This document shows, piece after piece, positions 7,437 through 18,746 of a stretch of DNA of 64,000 nt; within the stretch, counting starts at the first letter, position 1, and every line of letters starts with the position of its first letter. A program made the position numbers and the translations under genes. Location of the stretch: assembly GCF_014193585.1 (NCBI RefSeq), contig NZ_BLXY01000001.1:664033-728032 (forward strand), read 5' to 3'. The notes beneath the pieces are model-generated. The model searched no databases and had not been told where the DNA came from. It worked only from the letters and a program-made list of their open reading frames with translations. The DNA comes from Geomonas paludis. GTDB lineage: Bacteria; Desulfobacterota; Desulfuromonadia; Geobacterales; Geobacteraceae.

Positions 7437-9227
7437 ATGAAGCATTCTCTTGATCTCGCGCTGATCGGCAACTGCCAGATCGGGGCGCTCATCGACACCC
7501 AGGCGGAGATCGTATGGTACTGCCTGCCCCGCTTCGACGGCGACCCCGTCTTCTGTTCCCTGCTCCAGGAGCACGAGCCGGGCGAGGGGGTGGGGTACTG
7601 CTCCATCGAGCTCATGGACCAGGTTGCGAGCGAACAGGACTACCTCCCCAACTCCGCGGTCCTCGTCACCAGGATGACCGACTCCCGGGGCGGCGTGGTG
7701 GAGATCACCGATTTCGCCCCCCGTTTCAGGCAGTACGGCAGGATCTTCACTCCCATCATGCTGGTCCGCCAGGTGCGCCGTCTGCACGGCACGCCGCGGA
7801 TCGTCGCCAGGGTGCGGCCGGCACGCAACTACGGGGCGGAACGCGGCGAATACACCTACGGCAGCCATCATGTCCGCTACGTCTCGCCGTACATGGTGTT
7901 GCGCCTTTCCACCGACGCCTCGATCACCGCCATCCTGCAGGAGCTCCCGTTCGTGCTCGATGACGAGGTGAACCTCGTGTTCGGCCCGGACGAGACCGTG
8001 CACGAAAACGTCTCCGAGCTCGCGCACCGCTTCAGGAACGACACCATCGCCTACTGGCAGGAATGGGTGCGGGACCTGGGCATCCCGTACGAGTGGCAGG
8101 ACGAGGTGATCAGGGCGGCCATCACGCTCAAGCTGAACGCCTTCGAGGACACCGGCGCCATCGCCGCCGCCCTCACCACCTCGATCCCCGAGGCCCCGGA
8201 TTCCGGAAGGAACTGGGATTACCGCTACTGCTGGCTGCGCGACTCCTATTTCGTTGTCAATGCGCTGAACCGCCTGGGCGCGACCAAGACCATGGAGCGC
8301 TACCTGCGCTACCTGGTCAACGTGGTCGCCGGCAGCGAAGGCGGCTATCTGCAGCCGGTGTACGGCATCGACGGCAGCAGCAACCTGGAAGAGAAGGAGA
8401 TGCCCTCGCTTCCGGGCTACCGCGGCATGGGACCGGTGCGGGTGGGCAACCAGGCCTGCCTGCAGGTCCAGCACGACGTCTACGGCTCGGCGGTGCTGGC
8501 GGTGACCCACGTCTTTTTCGATCACCGGCTCATGCAGCGCGGCGACCTGCCGCTGTTCCAGCGGCTGGAACCGCTGGGAGAGATGGCCATACAGGTGCAC
8601 GACCAGCCCGATGCGGGGCTGTGGGAGCTCAGGGGGAGCCGCAGGGTGCACACCTTCTCCAGCATCATGTGCTGGGCCGCCTGCGACAGGCTGGGGCGCA
8701 TCGCGGTACGCCTGGGGCTCAAGGAGCGGGCGGCGTACTGGGAGGCCCAGGCGCAGCGGATCCACGAGACGGTCTGCCGGCGCGGCTGGAACGAGGAGAA
8801 GAAGAGCTTCACCGCCGCCTTCGAGGGGGATTCGCTGGACGCGAGCCTGTTGCTCATGCATGACGTAGGCTTTCTTGCCGCCGACGACCCCCGCTTCGCC
8901 TCGACGGTCGCCGCGATCGAGCGGGAACTGCGCCGAGGGGACTACATCTTCCGCTACGTCGAGGACGACGACTTCGGCACCCCGAAAAACGCTTTCATCG
9001 TCTGCACCTATTGGTACATCTACGCCCTGGTCGCCCTCGGGCGGACTGAGGAGGCGCGCCGGCTCTTCGAGAACCTGTTGGCGCGCCACAACCGGCACGG
9101 CCTGATGGCGGAGCACGTCGACGTGGCCACCGGGGAGCAGTGGGGCAACTTCGTGCAAACCTACAGCATGGTGGGGCTGATCAACGCGGCCATCCGCCTC
9201 TCGAAAAGGTGGGACACCGCGTTTTAG
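7437..9227 (+). CDS. Glycoside hydrolase family 15 protein (glucoamylase/trehalase-like)
   Basis: The 596-residue protein starts with the trehalase-like N-terminal domain (LDLALIGNCQIGALIDTQAEIVWYCLPRFD) and continues with an alpha/alpha-barrel GH15 domain. Recognisable blocks are NWDYRYCWLRDSYF near residue 262, GLWELRG near residue 396 (probable general-acid Glu) and GLMAEHVDVATGEQWGNF near residue 560, where the catalytic base usually lies. There is no signal peptide, so it is cytoplasmic. Family members hydrolyse alpha-glucosides; some actinobacterial ones are trehalases. Its place next to otsA and otsB favours trehalose turnover, though glycogen-like substrates cannot be excluded. The start has GGAGGAG five bases upstream. 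Confidence 0.88.
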   Translation: MKHSLDLALIGNCQIGALIDTQAEIVWYCLPRFDGDPVFCSLLQEHEPGEGVGYCSIELMDQVASEQDYLPNSAVLVTRMTDSRGGVVEITDFAPRFRQYGRIFTPIMLVRQVRRLHGTPRIVARVRPARNYGAERGEYTYGSHHVRYVSPYMVLRLSTDASITAILQELPFVLDDEVNLVFGPDETVHENVSELAHRFRNDTIAYWQEWVRDLGIPYEWQDEVIRAAITLKLNAFEDTGAIAAALTTSIPEAPDSGRNWDYRYCWLRDSYFVVNALNRLGATKTMERYLRYLVNVVAGSEGGYLQPVYGIDGSSNLEEKEMPSLPGYRGMGPVRVGNQACLQVQHDVYGSAVLAVTHVFFDHRLMQRGDLPLFQRLEPLGEMAIQVHDQPDAGLWELRGSRRVHTFSSIMCWAACDRLGRIAVRLGLKERAAYWEAQAQRIHETVCRRGWNEEKKSFTAAFEGDSLDASLLLMHDVGFLAADDPRFASTVAAIERELRRGDYIFRYVEDDDFGTPKNAFIVCTYWYIYALVALGRTEEARRLFENLLARHNRHGLMAEHVDVATGEQWGNFVQTYSMVGLINAAIRLSKRWDTAF

Positions 9228-9237
9228 GAAGGGAAAA

Positions 9238-10821
9238 ATGGCAGGAACCGGCTCACCGTTTTACCGCGGCAAGATGAAAGCCTATCTGGCCATGAAGGCG
9301 GACATGGTGCAGCACCGCGAGGTGATCAGGGAGGTCGCCGCTTCGGTGGACGGCTCCTGGGTCTATTACGTGATGCTCATCCTGGCCGCAGTGATCGCCC
9401 TGCTGGGACTGCTTCTGAACAGCGTGGCCGTGGTCATCGGGGCCATGCTGATCTCTCCGCTCATGGGGCCGATCATCTCGTCGAGTCTTTCCTTCACCAT
9501 CGGCGACCTCGCCCTGGTCCGGCGCACGTTCCGGACCCTGGGCACGAGCATCGCGCTCACCTTGGCGGTCAGCGCGCTCATCACGCTCCTGTCTCCATTG
9601 AAGGAGCCGACGGCGGAGATCCTGTCCCGGGTGAGGCCCAACATCCTGGACCTGTTCATCGCGGCGCTGTCCGGGGTCGCCGGCGCGGTAGCCTTGTGCA
9701 CCAAGCGCAACTACCTGATCACCTCGACCGGGGTGGCGGTCGCGACCGCCGTCATCCCCCCCCTGAGCGTGGCCGGCTATGGCCTGGGGACCTGGCAACC
9801 GATGCTTGCCCTGGGCGGATTTCTGCTCTTTTTCACCAACTTCGTGGCCATCATCCTGAGCTCGGACATCGTCTTTTTCATCCTGGGATTCAGAACCAGC
9901 CACGTGGAGGCACCGCAGCACTCGCACCGGACCAGGCTGGTCGTGATCACCACGGTTTTAACCCTTATTTCCGTGCCACTCGTCTATACGCTGAGCAGCG
10001 ACGTGACGAGGATCAAGAACGAGAAACGCATCGGGCGGGTGCTCAAAAGCCGGCTGGACCGGGAGCTCGCATCGCGCCTGACCGGATACCGGTTCCGGCA
10101 GGAGGGCAAGGGGGTGCTGGTGATGGCGTCGGTGAACACGGTGCGCTTTGTTGCCAAACCGGCGCAAAGGGAGATCGAGAAGGAACTGGCCCAGGGGCTT
10201 GGGCGCCCGGTACGGCTGGAGCTTGAGCAGGTGATTGTTGCCTCGGAAAGCCAGCTCAAGGATGTAACGGCTAAGGGGGGCGCGGCGCAGCCGGGGAAGG
10301 AGAGCCCGGCAGAGCTGGTTGCGAAGATGAGGCCGCTCGTGGTGCGGGTGGAGCAGGAGCTTGCCGCCGCCCTCGTCCCCTTCGAAGTCTCGCACACCGC
10401 GGTGGCGTTTTCCGGAGACGGAGGGGGGCTGCTGGTGAACGCCATGCTGGCCAGGGATTACGGGGTAAGCGACGATGAGCGCCTGCTGTTGAGCCGGCAG
10501 CTGCAGCAGGCGCTGGGGGTTCCGGTGCGGGTGGAGATCCGCGTGACTCCGATGCTCCCGCCCATCGTTTTCGCCGGGGACGGATCCCTTACCCCCGAAA
10601 GCAAAAACAAACTGGAGGTGTTGCGCCACCTGCCTGAAGGGCCATCGGCGTTCCGTTTCGTGGTGGCCGGGCCGAAGGAGAGCGGCGGCAGGCTGCGCTT
10701 CCTCGGGCGCTATCTCGCGCAACAACTGGCCGTTCCGGCACAGGCTGTCACCACGGCCACATCCCGCGGTCGGGGAGGCGCGGTGACGCTGCGCGTCGTG
10801 CGGTATGACAATGTGAGGTGA
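9238..10821 (+). CDS. DUF389 (TIGR00341-type) membrane protein
   Basis: The product has 527 residues. After about 40 polar residues comes the DUF389 core with about six membrane helices. Typical motifs are GLLLNSVAVVIGAMLISPLMGPI, DLFIAALSGVAGAVAL and STGVAVATAVIPPLSVAGYGL, then a helix ending in FFILGF. The C-terminal 250 residues are soluble, with two repeated alpha/beta units that each end in a GRPVRLELEQV or GVPVRVEIRV strand. The function of the family is not known. Spacing to GH15 is 10 bases and the stop lies 2 bases before the next ATG, so it belongs to the stress operon. Confidence 0.88.
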   Translation: MAGTGSPFYRGKMKAYLAMKADMVQHREVIREVAASVDGSWVYYVMLILAAVIALLGLLLNSVAVVIGAMLISPLMGPIISSSLSFTIGDLALVRRTFRTLGTSIALTLAVSALITLLSPLKEPTAEILSRVRPNILDLFIAALSGVAGAVALCTKRNYLITSTGVAVATAVIPPLSVAGYGLGTWQPMLALGGFLLFFTNFVAIILSSDIVFFILGFRTSHVEAPQHSHRTRLVVITTVLTLISVPLVYTLSSDVTRIKNEKRIGRVLKSRLDRELASRLTGYRFRQEGKGVLVMASVNTVRFVAKPAQREIEKELAQGLGRPVRLELEQVIVASESQLKDVTAKGGAAQPGKESPAELVAKMRPLVVRVEQELAAALVPFEVSHTAVAFSGDGGGLLVNAMLARDYGVSDDERLLLSRQLQQALGVPVRVEIRVTPMLPPIVFAGDGSLTPESKNKLEVLRHLPEGPSAFRFVVAGPKESGGRLRFLGRYLAQQLAVPAQAVTTATSRGRGGAVTLRVVRYDNVR

Positions 10822-10823
10822 AC

Positions 10824-11591
10824 ATGAAAGTAGGATTGATGGGATTCGGCAAGACAGGCAAGGCGGTGGCATCGGTGCTGCTGCAGAGCAAGGAAACCAA
10901 CCTTCAGTGGGTGCTGCGCAAGTCGCACAATCTCGAGCATAGATCGGTACCGGAGTTCCTGGGGATCGATTCGGAGGAGCCGGGATACATCTATTCCGCG
11001 GATGAATTTTCCGGGGCGGAACTGCTGGAGCGGTACCCGGTGGATGTCATCATCGACTTTTCCTCCGAGCATGGGGTGAGGTACTACGGTGAGGCGGCCC
11101 GCGACCGCAAAGTCGCCGTGGTGAGTGCCATCTCCTCGTATTCGGAGCAGTCGGTGGCGTATCTGAAACACCTGGCGCAAAAGACTCGGGTGCTATGGTC
11201 TCCCAACATCACCATCGGCATCAATTTTCTCATCATCGCGGCAAAGATCCTCAAGAATATCGCGCCCTATACGGACATCGAGGTCGTGGAGGAACATTTC
11301 AAGGCCAAGCCCGAAGTCTCCGGGACAGCCAAAAAGATCGCCTCTTCCCTGGGGCTCGAAGAGGAAGCGATCAAGACCGTGCGTGCCGGCGGCATCATCG
11401 GGGTGCACGAGATCCTCTTCGGCTTCCCCTTCCAGACGGTGCGCCTGAAGCACGAGTCCATCACCCGCGAGGCCTTCGGCAACGGTGTGCTCTTTGCGGC
11501 AAAGCATCTGCATGAAAGGGGCGCCGGGCTCTACAGCATGGAGGATCTCATGCTCCCCTATTTCAACGCGGGATCGGCTCAGGCGGCTTAG
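10824..11591 (+). CDS. Divergent DapB-like dihydrodipicolinate reductase family protein
   Basis: The 255-residue protein has an N-terminal Rossmann motif (GLMGFGKTGKAVASVLL) and a C-terminal domain with the DapB landmarks EEHFKAKPEVSGTAKKIA and RAGGIIGVHEILFG. DapB reduces 4-hydroxy-tetrahydrodipicolinate in lysine synthesis. Compared with the usual EAHHRxKxDAPSGTA block, the first catalytic His and the Lys remain, but the second His is Phe and the DAP stretch is one residue shorter, so the substrate may differ. ATG 10824 follows GTGAGGTGAAC; a GTG at 10818 overlaps the previous stop. Location between DUF389 and otsA is unusual for housekeeping dapB and suggests a stress-specific paralogue. 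Confidence 0.75.
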   Translation: MKVGLMGFGKTGKAVASVLLQSKETNLQWVLRKSHNLEHRSVPEFLGIDSEEPGYIYSADEFSGAELLERYPVDVIIDFSSEHGVRYYGEAARDRKVAVVSAISSYSEQSVAYLKHLAQKTRVLWSPNITIGINFLIIAAKILKNIAPYTDIEVVEEHFKAKPEVSGTAKKIASSLGLEEEAIKTVRAGGIIGVHEILFGFPFQTVRLKHESITREAFGNGVLFAAKHLHERGAGLYSMEDLMLPYFNAGSAQAA

Positions 11592-11615
11592 CGGGCCGAC
11601 CGCAGCGAGGCTCGC

Positions 11616-13873
<2,258 letters not shown>

Positions 13874-13874
<1 letters not shown>

Positions 13875-14662
13875 TGCCGAGCTACCTGTTCCAGTTTAAA
13901 GAACTTGCCGCTTTCACACGCCACGTGGCTCCGGACACGCTTTTTGCTTTCGACCTGGATGGCACCCTGGCGCCCATCGTGAACGATTTTGGGGCCGCCA
14001 AGGTGGCGAAGCCCGTGCGCAACGCCCTGCAGCGGCTCATGGGACTGGCCAAGGTCGCCGTCATCACCGGAAGGTCGCGGCAGGACGCCATCGGCATGCT
14101 GGGATTCCAGCCACACCTCGTGATCGGCAACCATGGTGCGGAATGGCCGGGGCAGAGCGGCACGAGACGCTGGGAGTTGGTCCAGCTCTGCCTGAAGTGG
14201 CGGGACCGGCTGCACACCGCGCTTTTCTACGAGCCCGGGGTCGAGATCGAATTCAAGGGGGAGTCCCTGAGCCTGCATTACCGCAAAAGCGAGGACCCGC
14301 AGCTGGCGCTGGCGATGATCAATGCCGCCATCGGGGACCTCGAGCCCCCCCCGCGCATCATCGGCGGCAAATGTGTGGTCAACGTGCTCCCCATGCAGGC
14401 CTGCGGCAAGGGCGAGGCCTTGGCCGCAGCCATGGATGAACTCGGCTGCAGCAGGGCGATCTATTTCGGCGATGACGAGACCGACGAGGATGTCTTCAGG
14501 ATGGCGCGGGGCGACATCTTCGGTGTGCATGTCGGCAGGAACGACCAGTCGGCCGCGACCTATTACCTGAACCAGCAGTCCGAAATACTGGAACTGCTCA
14601 ATTCCATCGTAGGTGTCCTGGAGTCGTGCTGCGAAAGCGGGCCTGAATGCGCGGACGGCTGA
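13874..14662 (+). CDS. otsB: Trehalose-6-phosphate phosphatase
   Basis: The product has 262 residues and belongs to the HAD superfamily. Motif I is FAFDLDGTLAPIV near residue 24 (both catalytic Asp present). Motif II lies in AVITGRSRQDA, the cap region carries VIGNHGAEWPG, the motif III Lys is in ACGKGEAL and motif IV is YFGDDETDEDVF. All are typical of OtsB, which removes phosphate from trehalose-6-phosphate. The start ATG shares one base with the otsA stop codon. Together with GH15 the three genes would give synthesis and breakdown of trehalose as a compatible solute. Confidence 0.93.
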
Positions 14663-14678
14663 GTGGACGGGAGGAAGC

Positions 14679-15560
14679 ATGACAGACGAGATCGAAAAGA
14701 TGGGGAAATCGCTTTTGCGGCATGACCACCGTGACGGACAGGCCGTCCTTATGTACCTCGATCCGGGGGACGCACCGGGCATCGTTGCCGACCTGGAGCG
14801 GGTGGCCATTTCCCGAGGATACACCAAGGTCTGCGCCAGGATTCCGGCGGCCCACGCCCGCCATTTCGTCGCAGCCGGTTACCAGCTGGAGGCGGCGATC
14901 CCGCACTTCTACGGTGAGGGCGACACCGGCTGTTTCATGACCAGATTCTTTGTGAAGGAGCAGATGCTGGAGCGGGCGCCGATGCTGCGCAACGCGGTCC
15001 TGGCGACCACCGAGTTGCAGCCTCCGGCCCCTGCAGTGACGCTAGCCGAAGGGGGGACGCTGCGGCTGGCACGAGCGGCGGACGTTGACCGGGTGGCCGC
15101 CCTTTACGGCGAGGTGGGGGTGGCCAAGTCTGCCGCCGTCCACGACCCCCGTTTTTTGGAGGCCGCCCTGAACAGGGGGGATCTTTTTCTGGGGGTGTGG
15201 GTCGCAGAGGCCCCCGTCGCCATTTGCGCGGCACACCTCGACGCCGCCTCCGGCAGCGGCGAACTGGCCCACTTTGCGGTAAACCCGCAGCACCGGGGCC
15301 GGGGGCACGCCTTGCTGCTGCTGCAGGGCATGGCCCAGGCGTTGAGTCCGCTGGGGGTCAGGCTGCTGTGGTCGGCGGTTCGCGCCTACGCTCCCGGCAT
15401 CAACATCACCTTTGCCAGGGGGGGGTACTGTTACGGCGGTACCCTTACCAACAGCACCAATATTTACGGTACCCTTGAGAGCGTCAATGTCTGGTACAAG
15501 GCACTGGGCGACGATCCGGCCCTCGCCTGGGGGTCGGTTTTTCCGTCGAGCCCGGCCTGA
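14679..15560 (+). CDS. ablB: Putative beta-lysine N6-acetyltransferase (AblB-like GNAT)
   Basis: The 293-residue protein has an N-terminal half with the AblB pattern (GYTKVCARIPAAHARHFVAAGYQLEAAIPHFY) and a C-terminal GNAT domain. That domain carries acetyl-CoA motif A HFAVNPQHRGRGHALLLLQGM. It ends with GGTLTNSTNIYGTLESVNVWYK, written in parts here: GGTLTNSTNIYG and ESVNVWYK, which is diagnostic for AblB. AblB makes the osmolyte N-epsilon-acetyl-beta-lysine from beta-lysine, which AblA (lysine 2,3-aminomutase) supplies; no ablA is present in this window. ATG 14679 is chosen for GGGAGGAAGC just upstream. The gene lies between otsB and nhaA in the same stress operon. Confidence 0.8.
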   Translation: MTDEIEKMGKSLLRHDHRDGQAVLMYLDPGDAPGIVADLERVAISRGYTKVCARIPAAHARHFVAAGYQLEAAIPHFYGEGDTGCFMTRFFVKEQMLERAPMLRNAVLATTELQPPAPAVTLAEGGTLRLARAADVDRVAALYGEVGVAKSAAVHDPRFLEAALNRGDLFLGVWVAEAPVAICAAHLDAASGSGELAHFAVNPQHRGRGHALLLLQGMAQALSPLGVRLLWSAVRAYAPGINITFARGGYCYGGTLTNSTNIYGTLESVNVWYKALGDDPALAWGSVFPSSPA

Positions 15561-15587
15561 TGGCACAACCTCACGTGGGGGGCGAAC

Positions 15588-16751
15588 ATGACCATTGAAA
15601 GAGGCAAAAGAAAGCTCGCCGGGCTGTTCGCCGAGTTTCTGGAGAGCGAGATGTCCTCGGGGGTGGTACTGTTCCTGGCCACGGTTGTCGCCATCACTTT
15701 GGCGAACTCTCCCTTGGCCGACGCCTATGGCCGTCTTTGGCACGCCGAATTTCTCGGGCACACCTTGCAGCACTGGATCAACGACGGGCTGATGGCCGTC
15801 TTCTTCCTTTTGATCGGGCTCGAGATAGAGCGGGAACTGTACGTCGGGGAGCTTACCGACCACAAAAAGGCCTTGCTTCCCATAGTGGCGGCAGCTGGAG
15901 GCATGGCGGTCCCCGCTGTGATCCACTTCCTCCTCAATCACGGCACCGCGGCTGCAAAGGGGGCCGGTATCCCTACCGCGACCGACATCGCCTTCGCCAT
16001 AGGGATCCTGTCCTTTCTGAAAAAGAGGATACCCTCGACGCTCAAGGTCTTCCTGGTGGCCCTGGCCATCATCGATGATCTCGGCGCCATAGTGGTGATC
16101 GCTTTGTTCTACGCAGCGGGGTTGTCGATACCGCACCTGGTGGCGGCCTTGGTGGTTTTCGCGCTGCTACTGGCCCTGAACCGTTTCGGATTGAGCAGGC
16201 TTTCCATCTTTTTGCCGGTTGGGCTGCTCATGTGGTACCTGATGCTGCAATCCGGTGTTCATGCCACCATCGCGGGGGTGCTCCTTGCCTTCGCGGTTCC
16301 GTTCCGATCCGGAGACGGAGCATCTCCGTCATACAGGCTGCAGCACTTCCTGCACAAGCCGGTGGGCTTCGTCATCATGCCGCTGTTTGCTTTGGCCAAT
16401 ACCGGGCTTAGGCTCCCGGAGCGCTGGCTGGAGGCGGTGGCGACGGCAAACAGCCTCGGCATCATGATGGGGCTGCTGATCGGGAAGCCTTTGGGGATAT
16501 GGCTGTTCAGCTACCTGGCGGTCAGATGGAAGTTGTCCGCGCTGCCGGCCGGCGTACGCTGGAGGCATGTGGTGGGGGCGGGGATGCTTGGCGGCATCGG
16601 CTTTACCATGTCCATATTCATAACCACACTTGCTTTCCAAGACGAACCCCTCCTGGTCGGTTCCAAGCTCAGCATCCTGGTGGCTTCAGTGCTGGCAGGC
16701 GGGACCGGCTACCTGGTTTTGAGGAGCGGGACCAGGGCCAGGGTAAGATAA
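15588..16751 (+). CDS. nhaA: Na+/H+ antiporter NhaA
   Basis: The product has 387 residues and about 12 membrane helices. The ion-binding pair is in ALAIIDDLGAIVVIALFY near residue 165, matching Asp163-Asp164 of E. coli NhaA. Other NhaA landmarks are INDGLMAVFFLLIGLEIERE, GIPTATDIAFAIG, SGVHATIAGVLLAF and GAGMLGGIGFTMSIFI. It exchanges cytoplasmic sodium for external protons across the inner membrane. GGGGGGCGAAC precedes the start. As last gene of the string it ends at a strong hairpin. Its presence with trehalose and acetyl-beta-lysine genes supports a salt-stress role for the whole operon. Confidence 0.96.
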   Translation: MTIERGKRKLAGLFAEFLESEMSSGVVLFLATVVAITLANSPLADAYGRLWHAEFLGHTLQHWINDGLMAVFFLLIGLEIERELYVGELTDHKKALLPIVAAAGGMAVPAVIHFLLNHGTAAAKGAGIPTATDIAFAIGILSFLKKRIPSTLKVFLVALAIIDDLGAIVVIALFYAAGLSIPHLVAALVVFALLLALNRFGLSRLSIFLPVGLLMWYLMLQSGVHATIAGVLLAFAVPFRSGDGASPSYRLQHFLHKPVGFVIMPLFALANTGLRLPERWLEAVATANSLGIMMGLLIGKPLGIWLFSYLAVRWKLSALPAGVRWRHVVGAGMLGGIGFTMSIFITTLAFQDEPLLVGSKLSILVASVLAGGTGYLVLRSGTRARVR

Positions 16752-16761
16752 AAGCAAGAAA

Positions 16762-16788
16762 AAGGAGGCGCCGGCCCGGAGCCTCCTT
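16762..16788. terminator. Terminator between converging nhaA and TPR genes
   Basis: AAGGAGGC at 16762-16769 pairs with GCCTCCTT at 16781-16788 around an 11-base GC-rich loop, followed by a short T-rich stretch. It lies between two converging genes and could act in both directions. Confidence 0.65.
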
Positions 16789-16813
16789 CACTGTTTATAG
16801 CCGATCGGGCAGG

Positions 16814-18691
16814 TTACCGTTTGGACTTCGACCTTTTCTTCGAACTAATCTTCTTGGGTTCGCTCTTCTTCCTGGATCTCGCCCTCTGCTTCCCTTCATG
16901 TGATTTCTTCTTCTCGATGTGCTTTTTGCTGGTAACGTTCAGCTTGCTCCACAGTTCGACCGGCTCCAGCAGGTCCGGGTCGGCCGCTCTGGCGGCAGCG
17001 AACGCCTCCTTCGCCTTTTCCTGGTTGCCCTGCTTCAGGTAGATCTTCCCTCGTGCGTTCAGTGCCCGGGCGTGATCGGGTTTAATCTTCAGCGCGGCGT
17101 CGAACTGCTGCAGAGCCTTGTCGTCTTGCCGCTTGAAAGCATAGATGACCCCCAGGCGGTACTGGCTGTCGGCGCTTTGCGGGTTGAGCCGCGCATCCTC
17201 TTCCAGCAGGACGACGATGTCATCGTAACGCTTCTGCTTGACGAGGAGTGAGATCAGCGCGTCGCGTGCCTGTGAATTAGCCGGGTCGAGCTTCAGGGCG
17301 TCGCGCAGGTGGTGCTCCGCCGGTTCGGGCTGCTTCATGCGCAGTAGCAGGAACGCGACGCTGCGATGGGCCTCGCTGTTGGACGAGTCGAGGGAGAGCG
17401 CCTTGTCATAGGCGGCCGCCGCCTCCTTGTACGCGTGTCGTTTCTCCAGCAGTCGGGCGAGCTTCAGGTAGTTGATGGGGTTGTCCGTCTGCCGGGACAC
17501 GAGTTCGCGGTAGGAAGCGATGGCTTCATCCAATTCGCCGCGCAGAGTGCGGATGTCTGCCAGCCGCCTGCGGGCCTCGCTATTGCCCTGGTCGAGCCGC
17601 AGCGCGGCCGCGAAGTTGGCCACCGCCTCATCGAGATCCCCCTTGCGCTCATAGAGAGTGCCCAGGTGGTAGCGCAGCCGGGTGGAATCCTCCTTCCGCC
17701 GCAGGGCGTCTTCGTAGGCCGAGATCGCTTCGGCATCCCTACCCGCCGCCATTTGGGCGTCACCCAGCTTCTCCCGTACCCCCGCCGTGTCCGGATTCTT
17801 CACCAGCAGCGCCGTGTACTCGGCGGCGGCCAGTGCGAGTTCGCCGGCGCCTTCGTATCTCGCGGCCCGTTTGAGGTGGTCGGCCACCGTGACGGTGCGC
17901 TGCACCCCAGCTCGCGCATATTCCTGCTCGGCCTCTTCCCGCTTGCCCATCACCTCCAGGAGCTGTGCCAGCCTGAAATGAGCATTGGCGTTGCCCGGAT
18001 CCTCGCGGATCGCCTCGCGCAGGTGAGCAGCCGCCTGGTCGTAATGGCTAGTCTCTTGGTACAGGGCGGCCAATTCCAGTTGGACCGTTACGTTGGCTGG
18101 TTGCAGGCGCAGGGCCTCCTGCAGCGACGCCAGCGCATGCTGCTGGTCGCCGAGACCGGCGTAGCTGCGGGCAAGGCCGAGGTAGAGGGTGCCGTCGTCG
18201 GCAAAGGCAGCCTGGGCCGCGATGTACTGACTCAGGGCCAGCGCGTACAGTTTTCCTTCCAGAAATATGTCGGCAAGGGCGCGGGTGTAGCGCGGGTCGC
18301 CGGACTGCCTGGACGCTTCGAAAAGGGATACCGATGCCTCTTCGCGGTTCCCTTTGCCCAGCAGCAAGAGCCCGAGGCGCCCCTGGGCCTGGAGGAGTTG
18401 ACGATCTTTGGCAAAAGCGTCGCGGTAGGCAGCAATTGCCTCGTCACTTTTCCCTTGCGCCTCCAGGGATACCGCCTTGAGGTACAGTGCTGCCCCTCCG
18501 TCGCGGCAAAGCGCGTGGACCTTTTTTTCAGTTTCGGCCCGCTCGGCTGCCGGGGTTTCGGGTGCTATTTTGTCAACGGCTTCCCGCGCTTCGGTGCACT
18601 TGTCCTTGCCGCCCCAGGTGAAGCCCATGCAAAGAAAGGCGAGCAGGACCAGGCCGGCCTGTAGGGGGCGGCGTAAAAATATTTGGCTCAT
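16814..18691 (-). CDS. Exported tetratricopeptide-repeat protein
   Basis: The product has about 625 residues. A signal peptide (LRRPLQAGLVLLAFLCMGFTW) is followed by roughly 14 TPR units from residue 40 to 575, with repeats such as DEAIAAYRDAF, GDLDEAVANFAAALRLDQGN and DDKALQQFDAALKIKPDHA. The end is a highly basic Lys/Arg/Ser tail that may bind acidic polymers or peptidoglycan. TPR arrays bind proteins; partners are unknown. ATG 18691 is chosen because the alternative ATG at 18724, although it has AAGGAGG upstream, lies inside a 9-bp hairpin that would hide that site. It follows pal and may be an accessory envelope scaffold. Confidence 0.85.
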   Translation of the reverse strand: MSQIFLRRPLQAGLVLLAFLCMGFTWGGKDKCTEAREAVDKIAPETPAAERAETEKKVHALCRDGGAALYLKAVSLEAQGKSDEAIAAYRDAFAKDRQLLQAQGRLGLLLLGKGNREEASVSLFEASRQSGDPRYTRALADIFLEGKLYALALSQYIAAQAAFADDGTLYLGLARSYAGLGDQQHALASLQEALRLQPANVTVQLELAALYQETSHYDQAAAHLREAIREDPGNANAHFRLAQLLEVMGKREEAEQEYARAGVQRTVTVADHLKRAARYEGAGELALAAAEYTALLVKNPDTAGVREKLGDAQMAAGRDAEAISAYEDALRRKEDSTRLRYHLGTLYERKGDLDEAVANFAAALRLDQGNSEARRRLADIRTLRGELDEAIASYRELVSRQTDNPINYLKLARLLEKRHAYKEAAAAYDKALSLDSSNSEAHRSVAFLLLRMKQPEPAEHHLRDALKLDPANSQARDALISLLVKQKRYDDIVVLLEEDARLNPQSADSQYRLGVIYAFKRQDDKALQQFDAALKIKPDHARALNARGKIYLKQGNQEKAKEAFAAARAADPDLLEPVELWSKLNVTSKKHIEKKKSHEGKQRARSRKKSEPKKISSKKRSKSKR

Positions 18692-18711
18692 GTCAATGAC
18701 CTTAAAATGTT

Positions 18712-18734
18712 GAGGGGCCGACATGCGGCCCCTC
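18712..18734 (-). terminator. Hairpin between pal and the TPR gene
   Basis: On the minus strand GAGGGGCCG, loop CATGT, CGGCCCCTC is a perfect 9-bp stem followed by AACATTTT. It may terminate or attenuate pal transcription. It also covers a strong Shine-Dalgarno and an ATG for the TPR gene. Confidence 0.6.
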
Positions 18735-18746
18735 CTTCCGTTCTAT

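Noticed and set aside
10824-11591. Housekeeping dapB
   Set aside because: The active-site block is altered and the context is a stress operon, so I name it only as DapB-like.
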